Source of the DNA: JAILEN01 sp036723975
GTDB taxonomy: Bacteria; Bacillota; Clostridia; Lachnospirales; Lachnospiraceae
Assembly (NCBI GenBank): GCA_036723975.1
Contig: DAIMGJ010000007.1
Span: forward strand, 48,735-112,734
Direction: 5' to 3'
DNA length: 64,000 nt
In this document: piece by piece, positions 36,041 to 44,040 of the stretch
How positions within the stretch are numbered: position 1 is the first letter of the stretch
Layout: every line of letters starts with the position of its first letter
Notes under the pieces: model-generated
What the model was told of the DNA's origin: nothing
What the model saw: only the letters and a program-made list of their open reading frames with translations
Databases searched by the model: none
Translations under genes and position numbers: made by a program

Positions 36041-36400
36041 TTATGCTTCGTTTAATGTTGCAAGAAGTGCTCCGGCTTCAATCTGTGAACCCTCGGTAAC
36101 ATCAATGGTAGCTACTACACCATCGCAAGGAGCAACTACAGGAGTCTCCATCTTCATTACTTCAAGAACAACCACAGTATCACCCTTCTTTACGGAAGCA
36201 CCAACATTTGCTGCAACCTTAAATACCTTTCCGGCAGCACCCGCTTCAATCTTTACGCTTCCTGCAGTTTCGGAAGCAGCAGCCTTTTTCGGTGCAGCCT
36301 TTGGTGCCGGTGCAGCGGTCGAAGCTGATGCGCTTCCGCCCTTTTCTTCCACTGTTACGTCATAAACATTTCCGTTAACGGTAATGGTATAATTTTTCAT
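36041..36400 (-). CDS. Biotin carboxyl carrier protein of the decarboxylase
   Basis: A 119-residue carrier. After a short N-terminal strand region there is an Ala/Pro-rich flexible linker (about 25-48), then a biotinyl domain with the modified Lys in EVMKMETPV. The ATG at 36400 has GGAGG eight bases upstream; the in-frame TTG at 36415 overlaps it. It shuttles carboxyl groups among the two carboxyltransferases of the operon and the beta pump. Confidence 0.93.
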   Translation of the reverse strand: MKNYTITVNGNVYDVTVEEKGGSASASTAAPAPKAAPKKAAASETAGSVKIEAGAAGKVFKVAANVGASVKKGDTVVVLEVMKMETPVVAPCDGVVATIDVTEGSQIEAGALLATLNEA

Positions 36401-36418
36401 TGTAATATCCTCCAATTT

Positions 36419-37162
36419 CTAATATCTTCGCTTGATGGAACGTACCACAAAAGAATCTGTTGACGCTCCCGTATCTGCTGCGATAGCTGCCGCGATTACA
36501 GCAACCAATTCCAAGTCATCCGTTTCGTCTTCTTCAAAGAGTTCTTCGGAAGGAGCCGCAAAGGACGGAGCTGCTTCCTGTTTTTGTGAAAGTTTCTTTT
36601 CCAAATACGGAATCACTTTAAAGCAAGCAATAATCAAGCTGATTAAAATCAAAATGGTAAACACGGTTACGATTCCCATTACCGTATTTAAAGCAGCCTT
36701 TTGCATAATCTCCGATAACGTATATACCGGTTCGATGTTCATGGCTGTAATCTTCATTGAATTTGCGTTAAAAACGTAAATCAATTTCGCATCTCTGTTG
36801 GAAAACTTAATCAAAAGCGTGGTTGTAAGGGTCTTTCCCGTTTTATCAACCTTAAAGTCGGAAAACTCTTTAAACTCTCCAACTACCGGTCGAACCTCAC
36901 TCCAGTCTTTCAACAAAGTATAGTTTAAAGCATACTCTTCTTCCTCTTCGCTGTCCTTAACCATGGATTCAAAGTAAGTCAGGTTTTCCATCAGGTCTTC
37001 CTCACTCAATCCGATTAATGACGATGCTGTGTTTTGTGCGGCAAGTTCAAGTGCATCCTTGGAATATCCACCGTAAGATACTTCTTCTGTTGTTTTGCCA
37101 CAGGCACACAAGCCCATCACAAGCACAAGGCAGCTCATCAGAAATAATAATTTCTTTTTCAT
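36419..37162 (-). CDS. OadG-like subunit fused to a lipoprotein-type extracellular domain
   Basis: A 247-residue protein in the position of the small gamma/delta pump subunit. Signal peptide and lipobox LCAC (Cys21) start an extracellular domain of about 125 residues, then a membrane helix (about 160-182) and a cytoplasmic tail with DDLELVAVIAAAIAADTG and VVRSIKRRY, the hallmark end of OadG/MmdD proteins. Usual OadG proteins are about 80-130 residues without the external domain, so this is an enlarged form. The tail probably assembles the complex; the role of the outer domain is unknown. Confidence 0.8.
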   Translation of the reverse strand: MKKKLLFLMSCLVLVMGLCACGKTTEEVSYGGYSKDALELAAQNTASSLIGLSEEDLMENLTYFESMVKDSEEEEEYALNYTLLKDWSEVRPVVGEFKEFSDFKVDKTGKTLTTTLLIKFSNRDAKLIYVFNANSMKITAMNIEPVYTLSEIMQKAALNTVMGIVTVFTILILISLIIACFKVIPYLEKKLSQKQEAAPSFAAPSEELFEEDETDDLELVAVIAAAIAADTGASTDSFVVRSIKRRY

Positions 37163-37174
37163 AGATTCACCGCC

Positions 37175-38566
37175 TTACTTTGTTGTATGTTTCTTATAAT
37201 TCGCTTCACTCTTTTCAAAAAGCATATCAAATCCGGCAATCAAGTATTTACGGGCATCCGCAAAGTTAACAACACGATCTACAATGCCACGACGAGCAGC
37301 ATTTTCAAGTCCCGTAGCCTTTTCTTCAAACTCGCGACCAGCCTCAGCAGCATCGATTCCGTCTTTTGCAAGAATTCCGCCGGCCAAAGTCGGATTCATA
37401 ACGCTCATTTCCACATCCGGGAATGCATAGGTCAAATCAGCTCCAAGAGCCTTGGAATTCATAAACAAGTAAGCAGAACCGTTTGCCTTTTTGGTAATCA
37501 AATTGATCTTCGGAACATCTGCTGAAGCAAAAGAGATTGCCAAATGAGCCAATGTTCTCGGAAGATTCTTTTCCGCACATTCACAAGCTTTATAGGCTTC
37601 CACATTGGTAAGTGTAAGAATCGGAATCTCATAAGCATCACAGAACTTTACAAACAAAGATGCTTTTCTGTTGCCATCCGCTGTCAAAACTTCTTCGTCA
37701 TCCAATGCCTGATTTCCGACAACGCCCACGGTCTGTCCGTCTAACAAAACAAAACCGGTTACCATGCCTTTCGCCCATCCGGCCTTTGTTTCTACGAAGA
37801 TATTGGAATCGGAAATCTCTGCTGCAATCTCAGCCACTTGATTTCTCTTATCCTCAAGACCCACAGAAGCACGATTTAAATCATCAATGCACTCGTCCGC
37901 AAATGCCCCGTCCAAAGAAGAAGACGGTAAAATAGAAACCATCTGGCGAATCTTGTCAAAGACTTCTTCCTCGCTTCCGATGGCATCCACATTTCCTGCC
38001 TCAAACTGGAACTGTGCAGACGAAGTATCGTTCTTCTCTGTGCAGTTGCCCTTAATGGCATCCGGAGAATTTACAAAAAGCTTTGCGGATTTTTCCATAA
38101 ACGTAAAATCAGCAAGTGCCGGAAGTACAGAAAGACTGCCGCCACAGTTTCCCATCACTCCCACAATCTGAGGAATTACGCCACTGGCTTCCACAGCCTT
38201 TGCAATGACTTCTCCAATGGCTTCCGTTGCGTCAAATCCTTCCTGCAAACGAACGCCACCGCAATCGATCAAACCAATGACCGGTGCACCCATTTTCATG
38301 GCTTTTTCATAAACATTTAAAATCTTTTTTGCGTGCATTTCACCAATGGTGCCGTTTAACACGCTGCTGTCCTGACAATACACAAACACAAGACGCTCAT
38401 CAATCAATCCGTAGCCTGTCACAACACCGTCCGACGGAGCTGTTTTCGGGTTCAGATTAAAATCTGTAACTCTTGCGGTAACCAAGGAACCTAATTCGAC
38501 AAAGCTGTCTTCATCGAGTAGGCTCTCAAGTCTAAGAATTGCAGAACTCTTTGGTCCCTCGCTCAT
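37175..38566 (-). CDS. Acyl-CoA carboxyltransferase subunit (MmdA/transcarboxylase 12S-like)
   Basis: A 463-residue crotonase-fold carboxyltransferase (carboxyl transferase family PF01039). Seen: GVVTGYGLIDERLVFVYCQD, GAPVIGLIDCGGVRLQEG, GNCGGSLSVLPALADF and NPTLAGGILAKDG. The first-half motifs are less canonical than in true methylmalonyl-CoA decarboxylase, so the acyl-CoA substrate is not certain. GGAGG eight bases before ATG 38566 sets the start; the ATG at 38581 overlaps that site. First gene of the operon, just after its promoter. Confidence 0.85.
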   Translation of the reverse strand: MSEGPKSSAILRLESLLDEDSFVELGSLVTARVTDFNLNPKTAPSDGVVTGYGLIDERLVFVYCQDSSVLNGTIGEMHAKKILNVYEKAMKMGAPVIGLIDCGGVRLQEGFDATEAIGEVIAKAVEASGVIPQIVGVMGNCGGSLSVLPALADFTFMEKSAKLFVNSPDAIKGNCTEKNDTSSAQFQFEAGNVDAIGSEEEVFDKIRQMVSILPSSSLDGAFADECIDDLNRASVGLEDKRNQVAEIAAEISDSNIFVETKAGWAKGMVTGFVLLDGQTVGVVGNQALDDEEVLTADGNRKASLFVKFCDAYEIPILTLTNVEAYKACECAEKNLPRTLAHLAISFASADVPKINLITKKANGSAYLFMNSKALGADLTYAFPDVEMSVMNPTLAGGILAKDGIDAAEAGREFEEKATGLENAARRGIVDRVVNFADARKYLIAGFDMLFEKSEANYKKHTTK

Positions 38567-38612
38567 AGTTTTTTCCTCCATTTATATGAAAATTAAAATT
38601 TTGCGCTATCAT

Positions 38613-38649
38613 AATTCTATCGAATTTAAATCCTTATTTCAATAGAATT
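38613..38649 (-). promoter_or_regulatory. Promoter of the sodium-pump operon with flanking inverted repeat
   Basis: On the minus strand TTGAAA (38637-38642), 17-base spacer, TAGAAT (38614-38619). The promoter is bracketed by perfect eight-base inverted arms AATTCTAT (38613-38620) and ATAGAATT (38642-38649), overlapping both boxes, a likely repressor site. Confidence 0.5.
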
Positions 38650-38690
38650 CTGCAAATATTGTCAAAAATTTATCAATATTTTTTAGATTA

Positions 38691-38716
38691 AAAAAAAGAC
38701 CCTTTCGGGTCCTTTT
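38691..38716 (-). terminator. Terminator after scpB
   Basis: AAAGGACCC-GAAA-GGGTCTTT on the minus strand followed by a T run, 17 bases after the scpB stop. A GNRA-type tetraloop caps the stem. Confidence 0.85.
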
Positions 38717-38732
38717 ACGCTTTATTATAACA

Positions 38733-39305
38733 CTAAACTCCTACCGTTAAATGCGTAGCTTCTTCTTCCGCCGCGGCCTTAAACTCTTCCACCTGAACAG
38801 GGTTCAATGTAGGGAGTTCCTCCAAGCTGGTAACTCCGAAGGAACGTAAAAACTGCTCTGTAGTTCCGAAAAGCATAGGCTTTCCCGGTGCATCCATACG
38901 GCCGATTTCCTCCACCAGCTGAAACTCCACCAAACGGCTTACCGCATGATCACAACTCACGCCACGAATTTTCTCTATCTCAGACTTTGTTACCGGCTGC
39001 TTATAGGCAATGATGGAAAGAGTTTCCAAAAGCGTATCCGTAAGAGTATATCGCTTGGGCTGCTTTGCAATTCTGATTAAGTATTCGTAAATGGACGGAG
39101 GTGTACACATCTGGTAAGCACCATCCAATTTCATAATACGAATACCACGCTCTTCTTCCTCGTATTTCTTGGCAAGGGAATCTATGATTTCCACCACTTC
39201 GCTTTTTTCGATTTCCAATGCCTGTGCTATTTTTGACGGATCAACGGAATCTCCCATGGTAAATAAAATACCTTCCACAACGGATTCCAATTCCTTCTTT
39301 TCCAT
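38733..39305 (-). CDS. scpB: Segregation and condensation protein B
   Basis: Winged-helix partner of SMC and ScpA. The 190 residues include ESVVEGILFTMGDSV, LLETLSIIAYKQPVTKSEIEKIRGV and FLRSFGVTSLEELP, all typical of ScpB. The start at 39305 has GGAG upstream and lies eight bases after the scpA stop; smc itself is encoded at 11.7 kb. Confidence 0.97.
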   Translation of the reverse strand: MEKKELESVVEGILFTMGDSVDPSKIAQALEIEKSEVVEIIDSLAKKYEEEERGIRIMKLDGAYQMCTPPSIYEYLIRIAKQPKRYTLTDTLLETLSIIAYKQPVTKSEIEKIRGVSCDHAVSRLVEFQLVEEIGRMDAPGKPMLFGTTEQFLRSFGVTSLEELPTLNPVQVEEFKAAAEEEATHLTVGV

Positions 39306-39313
39306 AAAAGCTC

Positions 39314-40063
39314 CTATGCCGCGCACCGAGACTCAATCTGAATATCATCAAAAATATTCTCCTGAACAATACGAATCTCGCCGGCCTTCATTAATTCTAA
39401 AATAACCAAAAAGGTAACCACAATCTGCACTTTGGAAGACTGTTTTTCCAACAATTCTCTAAAGGAGAAGGTCTTGTGATTTTTGGCATACTCGGATACC
39501 TCAATCATCTTGTCTTCCACGGAAACCTCTTCTTTTTTGATCTCGCCGAATCTGGAACGAACGGGATCCACACGGTTTTTCTGACGCTTGATAACAGACT
39601 GAAATACAACATTTAGTTTGTTTAATGTCAAATCCGAAATCAATTCCTCCATATCCACCGGTTCCTCATAAGCCAAAACCTCATCGGGAATGGTAGGTAC
39701 CTTGTAGAAAATCTGGTTGGCATCCACCTGTCTGTCACGCAATTCGTAAGCATAGGTACGATACATCTTGTACTCCAGCAACTGCTGAACAAGCTCTGCT
39801 CTCGGATCTTCCGCTTCTTCCTCCACAACAGCTTCCTTCGGAAGAAGCATTTTAGACTTAATGTTTAGCAAGGTGGCAGCCATAACCAAAAACTCGCTCA
39901 TGACGTCCAAATCCTGCTTTTTCATTTCGTCAATATATTCCAAGTACTGATCGGTAATCTCAACAATCGGAATATCGTAAATATTTACTTTATTCTTTTC
40001 AATCAAATGAAGAAGCAAATCAAGCGGTCCTTCAAATGATTCCAGTTTGAATTTCATTTCCAT
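39314..40063 (-). CDS. scpA: Segregation and condensation protein A
   Basis: Kleisin bridging the SMC heads. Characteristic N-terminus FKLESFEGPLDLLLHLIEKNKVNIYDIPI and C-terminal winged helix (VVTFLVILELMKAGEI); 249 residues. ATG at 40063 is eight bases after GGGAG. A folded leader with the ribosome binding site next to its closing stem lies directly upstream. Confidence 0.97.
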   Translation of the reverse strand: MEMKFKLESFEGPLDLLLHLIEKNKVNIYDIPIVEITDQYLEYIDEMKKQDLDVMSEFLVMAATLLNIKSKMLLPKEAVVEEEAEDPRAELVQQLLEYKMYRTYAYELRDRQVDANQIFYKVPTIPDEVLAYEEPVDMEELISDLTLNKLNVVFQSVIKRQKNRVDPVRSRFGEIKKEEVSVEDKMIEVSEYAKNHKTFSFRELLEKQSSKVQIVVTFLVILELMKAGEIRIVQENIFDDIQIESRCAA

Positions 40064-40073
40064 AAGGTAAACT

Positions 40074-40145
40074 CCCTATATCTAGTGGTGCACCGGCAAG
40101 TCCGAGCACATCATATAGATTTCTCACTTTATGAATTATATAGGG
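40074..40145 (-). promoter_or_regulatory. Candidate structured RNA leader of scpAB
   Basis: On the minus strand CCCTATAT (40138-40145) pairs with ATATAGGG (40074-40081), closing a domain that contains the hairpin GTGCTCGG-ACTTG-CCGGTGCAC (40088-40109, one bulge). The closing stem's GGG is part of the GGGAG ribosome binding site of scpA, so folding could hide it. No known riboswitch class was recognised. Confidence 0.4.
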
Positions 40146-40204
40146 ATTCAAGGAAAAATTCAAGCACAAAATACAAGATTTAGTGGATTAATTTCAAATA
40201 ACCA

Positions 40205-40861
40205 CTATAACTTGGAATATCCATAGCCATTCACAATTGCGTCCAAAGGTATCTTCTTTGCGCAATAAGGGCATTCACTTGGAGAAAAGGTGTCATACCC
40301 AGGCAAATCATCCCCGGAAAACAGAGAGAACACCCGATACTTTTCCACATGATCCTGAGTGGAAAAAATGGATGCAACGCCACCAACGATACCACCGTAA
40401 TACTCAATACACTCAATACTTCTTCGAACGGTCTCACCGGTTGTCATGGAATCCACCAAAACAATAACATTTTTTCCCTGCACCGCCGGCTTTACATTTT
40501 CCCGGAACATAAACTGATGAATGCTGTTTTCTTCCGGTTCAATCACGTAAATTGTTTCATGGGCATTTGTCATTCGGAAATCGCCTTTTTCCAATTCCGC
40601 TGCAAGAAACGCGCCAAGGACTTCCGTTCCGTCCAAGCAAACAATGGTATCTACCGTAGTCACCTGATGCGTCAATTTGTTTTTTAGGCACTTGGCAGCC
40701 TCCATTGCTTCTTTTACGCGAATTTTAATTCGTGTAACATCCACATAGAAATTGATGTGTGACTGGCTCGTTGCAAAGTGACCCTGGGCAGCATTAATCG
40801 TAACCGCCTTATCATCCTTTGAATAAAACTTTACCATACGCTCCTGAATCTGATCTGCCAT
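40205..40861 (-). CDS. Phosphoribosyltransferase-family protein
   Basis: A 218-residue type I PRTase-like protein, with the PRPP loop in VIVLVDSMTTGETVRRSIE (about residues 130-148) and a substrate region TTVDTIVCLDGTEVLGAFLA. Homologues are often annotated as orotate phosphoribosyltransferase, but no pyr genes are adjacent and the base is not proven. The C-terminus carries CPYCAKKIPLD, a CxxC pair that may bind zinc. ATG 40861 has GGGAGGTG upstream. It sits 24 bases after dut. Confidence 0.8.
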   Translation of the reverse strand: MADQIQERMVKFYSKDDKAVTINAAQGHFATSQSHINFYVDVTRIKIRVKEAMEAAKCLKNKLTHQVTTVDTIVCLDGTEVLGAFLAAELEKGDFRMTNAHETIYVIEPEENSIHQFMFRENVKPAVQGKNVIVLVDSMTTGETVRRSIECIEYYGGIVGGVASIFSTQDHVEKYRVFSLFSGDDLPGYDTFSPSECPYCAKKIPLDAIVNGYGYSKL

Positions 40862-40885
40862 AAAAACACCTCCCAATGATTTTAT

Positions 40886-41323
40886 TTATACCTTCCCTGT
40901 AGAACCAAAACCGCCTTCTCCGCGATCTGTACTGTCAAGTTCCGCTACTTCCTGAAATTCCACCGTCAAAAACGGAACAACAACAAACTGTGCAATCTTT
41001 TGATTCGGCATGATGGTGCGTGGAGTCTCACTGTCGTTATGCAATGCAACCTTGATTTCCCCTCGATAATCAGAATCCACCACGCCAACACAATTGGCCG
41101 GTCGAAGTCCCTCTTTTGAAGAAAGTCCACTCCGTGCAAAAATTCCCCCGAAATATCCCTCCGGAACAGCACAGGAAATACCGGTTCCGATTAATTTTGT
41201 CTCGTGAGGTAAAATTTCAACATTTTCCGAAATATTGGCAAACAAATCGTATCCTGCCGCATAATCGCTTCCTCTTTCGGGAATTTTTGCGGAATCGTTT
41301 AATTTTTTTAATTTAATCTCCAT
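40886..41323 (-). CDS. dut: dUTP diphosphatase
   Basis: Hydrolyses dUTP to dUMP, keeping uracil out of DNA. Trimeric dUTPase motifs are in order: AGYDLFAN (1), ARSGLSSKEGL (2), GVVDSDYRGEIKVAL (3), and the glycine-rich GEGGFGSTGKV (5) at the C-terminus. 145 residues. It lies 11 bases after plsY. Confidence 0.97.
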   Translation of the reverse strand: MEIKLKKLNDSAKIPERGSDYAAGYDLFANISENVEILPHETKLIGTGISCAVPEGYFGGIFARSGLSSKEGLRPANCVGVVDSDYRGEIKVALHNDSETPRTIMPNQKIAQFVVVPFLTVEFQEVAELDSTDRGEGGFGSTGKV

Positions 41324-41334
41324 AAATCTCCTTA

Positions 41335-41988
41335 TTATTTGTTGGGATGAAACGAAAATTTATTCTCCGTACCGGAAAGCAACCGTTTGATATTGCTTCG
41401 ATGCTTCCACACACAAAGTGCAGAGGTAAGCACCACCAGTATACAAGCTTCCCACTTATAATTATAAAAATAATACAACCATCCGAAAAGCGCAAACAGG
41501 ATTACTTCCACCAAAAACAAAACCGCCACACTGATTGATCCCAAAGATACATATTTGGTGAAGAAAACGATAAGTGCAAATGTCAAAAGCAAAAGCGGCA
41601 ACGCTCTCGGGAAGCAAATCAATACCATGGCGGTACTGGTAGCGACTCCTTTTCCTCCTTTTTTTAGCATATAAAAAGGAAAATCATGTCCCAGAATTGC
41701 ACCAAAGCATGCATATTCCATCAAAAGTACAATTCCCCCGTTCGCATACTCGGCATTGCGGAACAAAAAATACACAACAAATGCCGGTATCACTCCTTTT
41801 AATAAATCCCCCAATAGCGTTAACGCTCCCATGGGAAGTCCCAAAATTCGAATGGTATTTGTGGTACCTACATTGCCGCTTCCTTTTGTGGTCAAATCCA
41901 CATTTACTGCTTTTCCGATAAAAAATCCGGTCAAAAACAAACCGCAAACGTATCCGATAACAAGAGCAATCCCCCTTGCAGCTAACAT
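41335..41988 (-). CDS. plsY: Acyl-phosphate glycerol-3-phosphate acyltransferase PlsY
   Basis: Membrane enzyme that acylates glycerol-3-phosphate using the acyl phosphate made by PlsX. GSGNVGTTNTIRILG is the first conserved motif (usually GSGNxGATN) and KKGGKGVATSTA the second. About five membrane segments in 217 residues. It starts two bases after the der stop. Confidence 0.96.
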   Translation of the reverse strand: MLAARGIALVIGYVCGLFLTGFFIGKAVNVDLTTKGSGNVGTTNTIRILGLPMGALTLLGDLLKGVIPAFVVYFLFRNAEYANGGIVLLMEYACFGAILGHDFPFYMLKKGGKGVATSTAMVLICFPRALPLLLLTFALIVFFTKYVSLGSISVAVLFLVEVILFALFGWLYYFYNYKWEACILVVLTSALCVWKHRSNIKRLLSGTENKFSFHPNK

Positions 41989-41990
41989 GA

Positions 41991-43316
41991 TTAGTCCTCC
42001 TTACGCTGACGAACAATAAACTTTAAGGATGTTCCGGAAAAACCTCCGAAAGCATCACGAATTCGATTCTCCAAATAACGCAAATAAGAAAAATGCATTA
42101 ATTCCTTATCATTTACAAACACTACGAAAGTAGGCGGCTTTACCGAAGCCTGTGTCACATAGAAAATCTTTAATCTTCGGCCCTTATCGGAAGGCGGCTG
42201 CTGCAATACAACCGCTTCCGCAATAATCTCGTTTAAAACACCGGTAGCCACACGCATGGTCTGATTATCAATGACCTGATCCACAGATTCATAAATCTTA
42301 TGAATACGCTGTCCGGTAAGTGCGGAAATGTAAATAATCTGAGCATAAGGCATAAAGCTTAATACTTGGCGAATCTTATTCTCATGTTCTTTCATGGTCT
42401 TATCGTTTTTCTCAACGGCATCCCACTTGTTTACAACAACAATGATTCCCTTGCCTCTATCATGCGCAATTCCCGCAATCTTTGCATCCTGCTCGGTCAC
42501 GCCTTCGGTCGCATCGATTACTACCAAAACCACATCCGCTTTTTCCACAGCTGCAACCGCACGAATGATACTGTAACGCTCAATGTCTTCTTTGATTTTA
42601 CTTTTTCTGCGAAGTCCGGCAGTATCAATAAAGATATACTCTCTGCCATGACTCTTTACTTTTGTATCCACCGCATCTCTGGTGGTTCCCGCAATATCGG
42701 AAACAATAAGACGGTCCTCGCCCAAAAGCTTATTAACCAAAGAGGATTTACCAACATTGGGTTTTCCGACGATGGCAATCTTAGGGATTTCCTCCTCCTC
42801 GGCATTTGCGCTTTGCTCCGGAAAATACTTGATTACTTCATCCAGCAGATCTCCGAATCCCAGTCTCGATGATGCCGATACGGGATGGGGATCTCCGATA
42901 CCCAGATTATAAAACTCATACACATCCGGCATCATCGTATCGAAGTTATCTACCTTATTTACGCACATAACCACCGGTTTACCGCTTCGTCGAAGCATGT
43001 CGGCAACCTTGGAATCTGCATCAATAAGCCCCTGCTTTACATCCACCATAAAAATAATGACGTCAGCAGTATCAATGGCAATCTGAGCCTGCTCACGCAT
43101 CTGCGACAGAATAATATCCTTGGAATCCGGCTCAATACCGCCGGTATCAATCATAGTAAACTCTTTATCCAACCAGGAAACATCCGCATAAATACGATCT
43201 CTTGTAACTCCGGGAGTATCCTGAACGATGGATATTCTCTCTCCGGCAATTGCATTAAAAAATGTGGATTTTCCAACATTCGGGCGACCTACAATCGCCA
43301 CAACCGGTCTTGCCAT
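41991..43316 (-). CDS. der: Ribosome-assembly GTPase Der (EngA)
   Basis: Two tandem GTPase domains followed by a KH-like domain, needed for 50S maturation. G1 motifs GRPNVGKST (10-18) and GKPNVGKSS (about 184), G3 DTGG and DTAGLRRKSKIKE, G4 NKVD and NKWD. 441 residues, normal. First of the der-plsY-dut string. Confidence 0.98.
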   Translation of the reverse strand: MARPVVAIVGRPNVGKSTFFNAIAGERISIVQDTPGVTRDRIYADVSWLDKEFTMIDTGGIEPDSKDIILSQMREQAQIAIDTADVIIFMVDVKQGLIDADSKVADMLRRSGKPVVMCVNKVDNFDTMMPDVYEFYNLGIGDPHPVSASSRLGFGDLLDEVIKYFPEQSANAEEEEIPKIAIVGKPNVGKSSLVNKLLGEDRLIVSDIAGTTRDAVDTKVKSHGREYIFIDTAGLRRKSKIKEDIERYSIIRAVAAVEKADVVLVVIDATEGVTEQDAKIAGIAHDRGKGIIVVVNKWDAVEKNDKTMKEHENKIRQVLSFMPYAQIIYISALTGQRIHKIYESVDQVIDNQTMRVATGVLNEIIAEAVVLQQPPSDKGRRLKIFYVTQASVKPPTFVVFVNDKELMHFSYLRYLENRIRDAFGGFSGTSLKFIVRQRKED

Positions 43317-43370
43317 AAAAAACCTCTTTCTTTTCTCACATAAAACAACGTATGATTGTACACGAATTCT

Positions 43371-43727
43371 CTATCCAAAGCAATACGGGAAGGCATTTTT
43401 TATCACCGTAACTTCTTCTCCCAAGACACTGACCACATCGAAACGCACCGATACATTGTCACGCATGTTCTTTGTCATCATATAATATCCCGCAGTGGCT
43501 GAAATCTTTTTTTGTTTTTTGAAATCCACCGCTTCCTGGGGCATTCCAAGAGACACACTCTTCCTGTATTTCACTTCAGCAAACACCAGATAGTCTCCGT
43601 CCCTTGCAATAATATCCACTTCTCCCACCTTGCAACGAAAGTTTTGTTCTAAAATCCGATAGCCACAACTTCTTAAGTATTCACAGGCTTTTTGTTCACC
43701 CGCATTTCCCTTTTGCTTATTATCCAT
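43371..43727 (-). CDS. YraN/UPF0102 family protein
   Basis: A 118-residue endonuclease-fold protein of unknown role, recognised by GNAGEQKACEYLRSCGYRILEQNFRCKVGEVDIIARDGDY, including the ExD...ExK-type core GEVDII and FAEVKYR. It is usually found near rnhB, as here. The ATG at 43727 is preferred to an in-frame TTG six bases upstream. It follows the FlhB-like gene. Confidence 0.92.
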   Translation of the reverse strand: MDNKQKGNAGEQKACEYLRSCGYRILEQNFRCKVGEVDIIARDGDYLVFAEVKYRKSVSLGMPQEAVDFKKQKKISATAGYYMMTKNMRDNVSVRFDVVSVLGEEVTVIKNAFPYCFG

Positions 43728-43733
43728 GTGCAA

Positions 43734-44039
43734 TTACTTCTTGTATCCCGCCGCATCCAGCTTTGCCTTTACCTTATCCATACCATCCACAAAGACCAAA
43801 ATCTGTGCCACAACCTCATACAGATCCGGTGGAATCGCATCCCCGATTTCAAGTTTGGACAGTGTTTCCGCCAACTTGTTGTCCTTATAAAACGGGACCT
43901 TATTCTTTTTGGCTTCTTCAATAATCTTCTCCGCAACATATCCCTTACCGGTAGCTAAGATTTTTGGCGCCACGTCTCCGGGATCATATGCCAAGGCAAC
44001 CGCGGTTTTATTTGCATCTATTTTTTTCCTGTCCGCCAT
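43734..44039 (-). CDS. FlhB C-terminal-domain-like protein (FlhB2/EscU type)
   Basis: A 101-residue stand-alone relative of the cytoplasmic domain of the flagellar export switch FlhB: TAVALAYDPGDVAPKILATGKGYVAEKIIEEAKKNKVPFY, ending in IPPDLYEVVAQILVFV. It lacks membrane helices. The NPTH autocleavage motif of FlhB corresponds to YDPGD, so it cannot cleave in the same way. It starts one base after the FliK-like gene, supporting a shared flagellar role. Confidence 0.88.
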   Translation of the reverse strand: MADRKKIDANKTAVALAYDPGDVAPKILATGKGYVAEKIIEEAKKNKVPFYKDNKLAETLSKLEIGDAIPPDLYEVVAQILVFVDGMDKVKAKLDAAGYKK

Positions 44040-44040
44040 A

